A DNA stretch of 62,000 nt from Chrysomallon squamiferum. Its lineage: Eukaryota; Mollusca; Gastropoda; Neomphalida; Peltospiridae. The position numbers and the translations under genes are program-made. The notes below the pieces were generated by a model. The model was not told where the DNA came from. It searched no databases and saw only the letters and a program-made list of their open reading frames with translations. Positions 53,413 to 62,000 of this stretch are shown piece after piece (positions within the stretch are counted from its first letter, which is position 1; every line of letters starts with the position of its first letter). Location of the stretch: the NCBI GenBank assembly GCA_012295275.1, contig CM022670.1:6972661-7034660 (forward strand), in the 5' to 3' direction.

Positions 53413-53759
53413 TTTTATTTTTCATTTTGTTTCCTTCTTCTGCTTTTTTCCTACTAGTTCATTTTCTTTTAACAGACTTAACAACAATCTTTTAATTTTT
53501 TAATCACAACCGATTTTAATGTTAATGTTTTCCAAAGTACGAATTATCAATCCTAAATATATCCGAGGTGAAACCCCTACACAGTAAGATATTTTAGATA
53601 ACACTTACATTAATTTATATGCACGGGCTGGAAACAAAAGCGATACCACAGGTGTGTTAAAAATTAACACTTAACAGGAATTTATGAATTTTAGAATTTT
53701 CTGTTTTTTTTCTTCTTTTTATTCATATTATAAGAAACGTTAGATATATACTACAAAAA

Positions 53760-53865
<106 letters not shown>

Positions 53866-54719
53866 AGTATGTGTCTGTGTATCTGTCTCTCTTTCTCACC
53901 AGTATATCTATCTCGCTCTCTGTCTATCTACCCTCCTCTATCTATCTTCATCTGTTCCTCAGAGAGATCTTTTGGGGGAGGGGTTTTTGTGAAGGTTTTT
54001 AGAGGATTATTTATCTATTTTTCTTTTTAACTATATTTGTTGCCTTTTCTCAGAACCTTTTGAATTCAACAAACGCCGACAGAAAATGTCTGACAAAATT
54101 ATTATTATTTCAATTTATTTTTTATTTTTTTTCCCGAACCTTTAGATATGCTCGTACTTCTATTAATCTCAAAATACAACAACTGGATTAGCGATAATCG
54201 CCATAGCTTTTGATATAAGAGATTTCTCTAACATCATATAACGTAATATTTTTTGAGAAGGACAATGTGACATTATTATTTTCATTGATTATTAATATAT
54301 CTCACATAAAATAAAAAGTCATTTTCCTCAGATTTATGTTAAGTATCTTTAGAAGAATTTCAAAATTAATTAACCTTTTAACTTTTCCCTATCGCTTTGG
54401 TTCAAGTGAAAGAGAAGAAAATGTAAATTTTGTTCCTTCTGTTATTTATTATTATCATCATCATTTAAGATAATAATATTAATTTAAGGTAATAGTGACA
54501 TCTAAGAATATTTTGAGGAATAAATTTAACATAGCAAATATCATTTCAGTGAATAACATAATCTGATGAAATACGTTTATGGGGTTGTGTGTTTTTGTTT
54601 TTTATGTTTTCTTACTTGAAAATTCAATATAACTTAATTTCTCTTTCGAAACTATTTTTCAATTACACTCTCTCTCGAGCAGAAGATAATTGAACAAATC
54701 ATTTACACTGGTAAATTTG

Positions 54720-56530
54720 TTTTCACTTTAATTTCTTAAACCGATATTGTTCCAGTCTTCAGGTCGCGTGTCAATTGTCTGTCCCAGGTCACGTGTTTGT
54801 CGCTGGCCAATGAGACGGGGAATCGACGACCTTTGACATACAATGCCTTGTATCCTTTACTCATCCATCATTTTGTGTTTAATTTCATCTGAAAGGTGAC
54901 ATCTTGAGACATTTTTACCGTGACCTGATGCGGGTCATTTCTGGCGATGCTTGTACATATTAAACACTCGACAAGATAACAAAATGGCGGCGAAACAATT
55001 AACCCCTAGGGTGATGCACAATTGGACGGCATTTCATTTACGATCGGGATTGTTACTCGAAGAGCGATTTGTTCGTCAACAACCCTAGAATCCAAATGCA
55101 GCATTAATCTTCCCATTATTAGAAAATCTGTAAATCACTTTTCGAACATTTCATGTGGGCACTCGCTTCTCTTCCCAGCAAATAAAATTCGCGGGTTAAA
55201 CCACGTGCGGTTGATGTCAGCGCACGACCACTTTGCGTCGAGATGAGCTCTAAGAAATTTTTAACGATGGACATGCGACCCCTATATTTGATCGTAATAT
55301 GTAAGAGTTGCGTTCTCTTGATGGCGCACGCGCTACTCAGCAGGAAGGACGGCCATGTTGCTGAGTCATAGAAATTATTTTCACGAGTTATTGCTGTTGA
55401 TTGTTTGCTTTGACACCTTATAATATATTAATTTAAATTTAATGGAACTGAAAAGTACGTTTCCTCTACGTAAATCAGATTGCAATTAAAAATGTGTTAC
55501 CAGAGGAGATGTGCACGCGAAGGAAACACAAAATGACACATTCACTTTTAAAAACCCGCTGTAGTAAATATAACTGTTTGTCCGTGAGTAGTAATAACAC
55601 CTGATTTACTAGGAAACATTTAATTCTTTCTTTTTTCCCCTTTTTTTTTTTTTTATTTCTGTCTTTCTTTATTCTTTGGCTTGTTTGAAATGAACAGTTT
55701 ATTGTTAATTTTCCCTCTTTCTTTCTCTCTCTGTCATGTTTCTTAAACTTAATGTATTTTTTGTAAATCTTTCTTGATGAAGTATACTTCTGATGGTTTC
55801 ATGCTGAATTGTCATTTTATAGAAATTAATATAATAAAATACGCTTTTTGTTATTCAGGTATGAAGAATTTGTTTTTATAGTTATATAGAGATGCGAAAT
55901 AATAACATACTTAGTATTGATAATGAGAAAGAGAGAGAGAGCTATATGTGTCTGTTAATCTGATACAAAATTATATATGTGTGTATAAATAGAAAAATAC
56001 ACACGTTTGAAGTATGTGTTCACGTTTGTAATACGAGAAAAATACACAGAAAGAGCGAAATGATGAGGCGGACCGGAATATAACTTGGCAAACACGGAGA
56101 CGTTTGTGGAAGATTAATACTTTCCCCATCTACATAACACGAGTCTTCTTTTCCACATCTCCGCGTTTTTACCCCGAGCCGGAACGAGTTCAACCGTCTC
56201 GTTCCTCGCAGTGATTAATTACAGGACAAATTAGATTAATTTTCAAATAAATGTTGCTACATTGGTGCGCCTATGGCTTGCGTTGGCACCAGCGTTTTAT
56301 TGCCTGGGCTGGAAAACCTTCCCCGGATAACTTGTCAGTAAGATAAATTGTACTTTCTTTTGTCAACGCCGATCTGATTAATGGCTGTCCGACCGTGCGC
56401 CGTTTCCTTATCTTGATTGCGTTTCGTGTGCGGCGGTTTTCGCTTTCAGCGACTGTAGCTAACTCCTAGAAACATGATTATGTCGCCTTCCCTGACATTA
56501 TGCTACAGGCTTTCTCCTTCGACTCGTGTG
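54720..56530. promoter_or_regulatory. Candidate cis-regulatory block upstream of Xlox
   Basis: About 1.8 kb with much less simple repeat than its surroundings, 2.2-4 kb upstream of the Xlox start. It has clustered factor-site-like words. At 54786-54795 AGGTCACGTG combines a nuclear-receptor half site with an E-box. At about 54829 there is GACCTTTGACA, near DR1. Homeobox-type TGATTAATTAC, ATTAGATTAAT and CTGATTAATGG occur at 56211-56385. GATA-type GATAA/TTATC also occur. These words are short and common in AT-rich DNA, so only the combination and the repeat-free context make this a candidate. Confidence 0.3.
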
Positions 56531-56707
56531 CTTTATTTTTGTTTATTTAAATTTTGAAAAGAAAACGTGCGGATGATTATTATTATTGCTGTTGTTGAAG
56601 TCATTATTATTATTATTTCTTATGACAACTGTTCTTCGGGTTATTAATATTATTGTTGTTGTTGTTACTTGTTGTTGTTGCTTCTTGTTTATTTTTAATT
56701 ATTATTA

Positions 56708-56752
56708 TTTTTTTTTTTTTTTTTTTTATTTTATTTCTTTATTTATTATTAC

Positions 56753-56804
<52 letters not shown>

Positions 56805-56806
56805 GC

Positions 56807-56852
<46 letters not shown>

Positions 56853-56880
56853 TTATTATTATTATTATTATTTTAATTAT
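56708..56880 (+). repeat. Poly-T and long (ATT)n tract
   Basis: A T run, then about 40 ATT units with single GCT and TTT breaks. The long isoleucine or leucine open frames here are artefacts. Confidence 0.96.
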
Positions 56881-58077
56881 TAATTAGTTAAATTACTTGC
56901 AACTGAAATTAGATTGAAATAAAAAAAATTAATAAATGATATTTAAGACGAAGAAACAAATACAAATTTTATATCTTGGTTTTCTAATTTTTCCCTTCTT
57001 TTCAATTTTCATTATTTTTCTTTCTTTTGAAACGTTTTATTTTTTATTTATTTTTACTTTTATTTTATTTGTTGCTTGTTGTATTTGTTTCTTTGATTGT
57101 TTAATTTTATTTATTTATTTATTTAGTAGTAGCAGTAGCAGTTGTAGTAGTAGTATTACCGTCAGATAAATTGTGAACACTTAAAATTGTTTACGTCTTT
57201 TACACATTCGTGTTTACTATTATATTTGTTTACTACTGTATTTATGTTTACAATTGTATTTATGTTTACAACAGTATTCAGCTGTATCTGTATAATTATA
57301 GCATCACTGAAAGTTGTCATATCCCAATGTTTCCAGATTTAATATAAAAATAACAAATCTCTCATAATTATTTGTAATAACTTCTGCAACGTTGAAAAGA
57401 TCAAAAAAAAAAAAAAAAGAAAATCTTAAAATTAACTTTCACACTGAATTTGAATGAAATTTCAATAAAATCCTCTTTTTTTTAAATATATTTTCCGCAC
57501 ACACACACACATATATATATATAATTTTATTTTTATTTATTTATTTATTTATTTACTTATTTTTACTTTATATTAAAAATGAATAAATTTTGTTTACTTT
57601 TGTATGTATATTAATAAAAAAAGTTTACTTTCTGCTCGGTTACTTTTATTTTTTTTTGTTTGTTTTAGAAAATAATGTTCACTACAACCAAATTATTTTA
57701 TGCTTAAAGGATGAAATAAGACTTATATAATGATTTCAAATTAGATTTTAATCGAAAGCAGGGTGTGCGTAATCTTTACATAAACATCAAACTGTCCAAG
57801 TTGTAGTAACCAGACTATCTGTGAGATGTGCATGCAAATTAACCGTTAATGTCACGTGATTACATACGGTAGCTATAAATAAATACTGTAATCGACTAAG
57901 AGATATATTTATTTGTATTAAAGGGACTTTTATTTATCTTTAAGTTAAATAATTTATTAAGTTAATTAATAAATTAATTAACTAATTAATAATAATAAAA
58001 ACAAGTTATTATTTATATTTGTTTTACTTTCATTCGTATTTAGGACTTCTGTAGCAGTTATTATATATAATTATTAC

Positions 58078-58080
<3 letters not shown>

Positions 58081-58128
<48 letters not shown>

Positions 58129-58200
58129 GATTTTTGTTATTTTATTTTATTTTGTATTATTATTTTATTTTAATTTATTTTATTTTATTTATTTTTTTTT
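58081..58200 (+). repeat. (ATT)n then (TTTTA)n tract
   Basis: About 14 ATT units followed by irregular TTTTA units. Confidence 0.93.
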
Positions 58201-58512
58201 TTTTTCCATCTTGGAAAGAATGGGTTAAGGAAAATAATGTTTGTTTTGTTGTTGTTTTTTTATCTAACAGGACAACTGTTCTTACTGTTCTTTAAAAATT
58301 GGTTACATTTTTCTAAACACAGGCAAATTATTTAATTCTAGTTTTTACATTATTACTTATCAGATTTTCTATTATCCCTGGATCTACGTGAAAAAACCAC
58401 AGAAAACTGTGCTTATTTTATATATAATATTTTTCTTCTTTTTGCGTCTATCAAACTTGTTGTTTTGGGGGGGGGTGCTGTTATTTTTGTTGCTGTGGTG
58501 TTTTCTTATTCT

Positions 58513-58547
<35 letters not shown>

Positions 58548-59225
58548 AATATTTATGTATTCAGTTTGCTTTGCTTCAGTAAAAATACAAAATATATTTT
58601 GTTATAAGTAGCTTATTTCTTCAGAAATAAATTCTTGAACTCAACTACCTTTTTCGATTATGGGTCATTAAAAGCCAGTCACTTTCTTTGAAAATTATTT
58701 TTTAATTCCTAATGAAAGAAAACAAGACGTATTATTATACGCATAACTTAATAAGCCTCGCCCGTTTGTTTCTTTTCTCTTCGCGTTGTAAACAGTGATT
58801 GTTCATCGGACAGTTCCACTCTAGCACAGAATAAAAACTAAATAAAGGATCAAAAATATCTGTCATTTGTTGCTGGTTGTATTCAATTATTAAATCAAAA
58901 ACATTCAAAGGCACATTTCAAGAAAAGTGTAACGGCTTTATCAGTCAGAGGCACGTTCGTTCCACCCACCTTTTTTTAGTTCTACTGGTGTGTGGACGCG
59001 GTGTCGTGGGTGCCTGGTGCGCAGTGTTTAGGGTAACGCTGTTTGACATGTGCGTTATTTCGCCGCGCGACGTCCTGCTCAATGCCTCCCTTAAACTAAC
59101 ACAAGTAACAGGTTGAAGACGAAAAGCAGAAAGAAAGTGGCAAATAGACACGCGTGTGAGAGAATCCGTTCTTAGACGATCAGAAATTAAAATCATTTCG
59201 TTCGCGAATAATGCCCGTAATGGCA

Positions 59226-59310
59226 GCCGGAAGTGTCTCGGAACTTCGTCAGTTTGATCGACAACCGTCTTTCATTATAAAAGCGGTCTCTACCGGCGTC
59301 GCTATCTTTC
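59226..59310 (+). promoter_or_regulatory. Promoter-like site: ETS motif plus TATA box
   Basis: CCGGAAGTG (59228-59236), a perfect ETS-factor core, is followed 40 bp later by TATAAAAG (59276-59283), reading on the plus strand. The next 60 bp are GC-balanced with several CpG. The layout suggests a transcription start near 59305. No coding exon is seen immediately downstream, and the only candidate on this strand is the possible exon at 61106. It could also be fortuitous. Confidence 0.35.
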
Positions 59311-60653
59311 CTTGAACGTAACGAAGCCACGTGAACAGTGTTAGGAAAGTAACAATAAATTTATTTTAATTGGTGTCTGACCAGTTGTTTCGTATTATAT
59401 TTGAAATAACATTTCTAGTTATGAGAAAAGTTTTTTAAAAATCATCACGTTTACAAATCACTGGTCGTGATTTCTCGCTTGAACGCCTCTGTGAAAGGCT
59501 TTTCTTTTTATTGTTTTCGTCAGGTCTGGCGCTGCACGCCTCCTAGTGGCAGAATCCTCACAACACACATACGCACGTGTTACTCATCAAAAAGATATTT
59601 TATTGGCGCACACTAGGACACAAGATTATTGTAAGAACGCTGATTTGAATTGTTTTGTAACAATAGAGTTTATTATAGAAATATTATGTTTGTTTCTATG
59701 AACAGTTGTTGTATGTTCGTTTATTTATTTATTTGTTTTCAAAAAAATATATATTTTCCATATTTGTTTCGTTCTGTCTGACTAATTTATATGTATATTT
59801 ATCTATATTTATCTGGTTTATTTTATGTTCGGTTTTTCTTTTCTTTATGATGTTATTTTCTTCTTCTACTTTTTTGTACCGTTTTACAGTGTTATGGTCA
59901 ATCAATAAAAAAGAGTAATAAAAAATAATAAAAAATCAACAGCAACAACAATGATGATGATGATTTTGATGATTACTTTGATGATCATTATTTTTATTAT
60001 TGTTGTTTGTTTTTCATTTATTTATTTATTTATTTATTTATTTATTGATCCGATTTAATTTAATTCTTTAAGAAAAATCAGTTAATAATTAACAGCAAAA
60101 CAAAATAGTAAATCATATCTCCATTTTTTTTCTTCTTCTTCTTCTTCTTCTTCTTCTTCATCTTCTTCTTCTGCTTTTCATAAGTTGCAGTTCAAAGACG
60201 TGGTAAAATAGGCGTAGCGGTTGTGGTGGTGTGATGACAGTAGTAGTTGTGTAACTATAGAAGATATAAATGATTCATAACAATGTCCCCCGTGAAGACC
60301 CTCCTTTCTGAACAACAAATAGCAGGTATGTTTTGTGTGGGGTTGATGTTCGTTATGTGTTAAAAGTTGACAAGGCATATCATTGAAAACATTCAGTGTG
60401 TGTACACCTCTCTCTTTCTTCACTGCTTGCTGGCGACACGGTCGTTCAGCTCTCAACTCTTTATCTCTTTAAATGATTTTCTTCCGCGATTGTGAAAAGA
60501 AAATAAAAGACACTAAAGGTGCAGTCTGCTTTCAAGGACGAATATCCTCGGCTGGGAAATCGTGGGGTTCGTTAGCGTCAAGGATTTGAAGAGGATGTTT
60601 TTCACAAACATTTTTTTTATTATTTATTTATATATTTAAATTTTTTTATTTTT

Positions 60654-60654
<1 letters not shown>

Positions 60655-60688
<34 letters not shown>

Positions 60689-60690
60689 AT
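60655..60690 (+). repeat. Poly-T tract in a T-rich block
   Basis: T run of about 30 nt. Others of similar size lie at 60800-60822 and 60940-60960. Confidence 0.85.
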
Positions 60691-61105
60691 TATTATTATT
60701 ATTATCATCATTTTTTTTTTTTAATGAGGGTTTACAGTCTCTAAAGTGAAAAAGGTGTTTATGCTATACTACGTTTTTGCGATCGACGGTTGTTTGATTT
60801 TTTTTTTTTTTTTTTTTTTTTTCATCTTTGAATGTTTTGTGATCTAAATAAACAGTGTGGAAAAGGAGAAGAAGAAATAAAACAGCAAAGAAAGAATCGT
60901 TTTAATTTTTATTTTTTATTTTTTATTATTAAATTACTTTTTTTTTTTTTTTTTTTTTTTACCGAGTCATATTACTCTGCTTTGACTGCGCATTGGCTGC
61001 ATTATCTTCTTACGTTACGATGCGCATAAATACGCTACAACAATAGCAGAATAACAAACAACTGTAATAAAAAACGTAAATGACTTTTTTGAACTCACAC
61101 CACAG

Positions 61106-61190
61106 CTCAGTTGTGTCGCGTCGGCATAGCCAGAGCACAGTGTGAAAGTTGCTTTATTCACATCGACTCTTTACAGCCTCTTGGGTGCCA
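61106..61190 (+). CDS. Possible single coding exon
   Basis: The stretch lies between a polypyrimidine-led acceptor (CACACCACAG) and a strong donor (GCCA then GTAAGT). It is 85 bp, open in the frame starting with two leftover bases, and encodes QLCRVGIARAQCESC then FIHIDSLQPLGC. It is notably richer in CpG and more balanced in composition than its surroundings. I do not recognise the family. Start and stop codons are absent, so it would be an internal exon of a gene extending past the right edge. Confidence 0.3.
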
Positions 61191-61386
61191 GTAAGTATGT
61201 TATTATATATGAATTTTAAAGCATTAAAAACACACACACAAACACATACACAAAAATAAATTAAAAATTAAAAAAACAAAAAATTAAAAAACCCAACAAA
61301 CCCCCTGATACAAATAAACAAAAACAAAAACACAGCATGAATATAATAATGTACCTCTGTATATTTTCTACTGATGTGTATGTTTG

Positions 61387-61446
61387 CGTGTGCGTGTGTA
61401 TGTGTATGTGCATGTGTGTGTGTGTGTGTGTGTACAAGGTCCCTTT

Positions 61447-61505
<59 letters not shown>
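61387..61505 (+). repeat. (GT)n microsatellite with a break
   Basis: GT runs at about 61410-61432 and 61448-61505, separated by ACAAGGTCCCTTTG. Confidence 0.96.
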
Positions 61506-61507
<2 letters not shown>

Positions 61508-61795
61508 AACTTTTGTACCTATGTAAATATCCTATTTTTTTGGTCTGTGTATTGAGCGTGTTCTGTGTATGAATGTGAATGGATTATTATTATCTGTGGT
61601 TATCTCTGTGTGACAGTTTAAATAGTGTGTACTTTTCAAAGAACCATTTTAACATCTATACGTGTTTTCATACATATATGAATGTTTTTCGAATTATTCG
61701 TTATCAGCTTGAAGATTGTGTAACTGTCTATCGTTTTATTTTGGTAAAATACAGTCTTCATTATTATTATTATTATTTCTTTATTTCTTTACTTC

Positions 61796-61865
61796 TTTCT
61801 CTTTCTTTTTTTCTTTCTTTCTTTCTTTCTTTCTTTTCTTTATTTTTATTATTATTATTATTCTT
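61796..61865 (+). repeat. (CTTT)n/(ATT)n tract
   Basis: Mixed CTTT units, then TTA/ATT units near the right edge. Confidence 0.9.
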
Positions 61866-62000
61866 TATTTTCTGCAATTTTAATAAGAAACATCACTGAA
61901 ACTTTAAAGAACATTATTAAGTTTGTTGTTTACAACATATTGTGAAATGTTTATGTATTTTTCAACACGATGTCTGCTAACTGGACAGTATTTACTCTGG

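Noticed and set aside
59560-59590. CTCF-like motif (CCTCCTAGTGGCAG, just before this position)
   Set aside because: The core is one base short of the CTCF consensus, and one site without other evidence carries little weight.

Overview
The window is animal nuclear DNA, AT-rich and packed with simple repeats. Its genes are split by GT-AG introns. The Xlox homeodomain, with its lysine and arginine-rich extension just after the homeobox, points to a lophotrochozoan, most likely a mollusc. That assignment is an inference from protein style; no rRNA or mitochondrial marker is present to confirm it.

Four genes can be read end to end, exon by exon, with matching splice phases. (1) A transgelin or myophilin-like calponin-homology protein lies on the minus strand at 2579-5404 (5 coding exons, 197 aa). 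(2) A DHRSX-like short-chain dehydrogenase lies on the plus strand at 27840-31327 (7 exons, 331 aa). (3) A FAXDC2-like fatty acid/sterol hydroxylase lies on the plus strand at 35129-38274 (6 exons, 321 aa). (4) The ParaHox gene Xlox (Pdx1 orthologue) lies on the minus strand at 43871-52551 (2 exons, about 315 aa, with a 7.7 kb intron between hexapeptide and homeobox). A fifth, unrecognised gene lies on the minus strand at about 23.6-27.5 kb, head to head with DHRSX. Three of its exons join cleanly; the rest are tentative.

Layout: 1-2.6 kb is non-coding and holds a 70-bp near-perfect palindrome. 2.6-5.4 kb is transgelin. 5.4-23.5 kb is a gene desert of microsatellites, tRNA-derived SINE-like pieces and a 37-bp minisatellite. 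23.5-27.5 kb is the unknown gene, and 27.8-38.3 kb holds two tandem lipid-metabolism genes. 38.3-43.8 kb is a non-coding gap, and 43.9-52.6 kb is Xlox. 52.6-62 kb is the upstream flank of Xlox, with two islands of balanced base composition that look regulatory and one possible exon near the right edge.

The genes do not form a pathway. DHRSX (polyprenol/dolichol metabolism) and FAXDC2 (sterol or fatty acyl hydroxylation) both act on ER lipids, but their adjacency may be coincidental. No second ParaHox homeobox (Gsx or Cdx) is visible within the 9.4 kb upstream or the rest of the window downstream of Xlox. I found no clearly novel biological system. The items most worth a second look are the unknown divergent gene, the palindrome, the minisatellite and the Xlox flanks.
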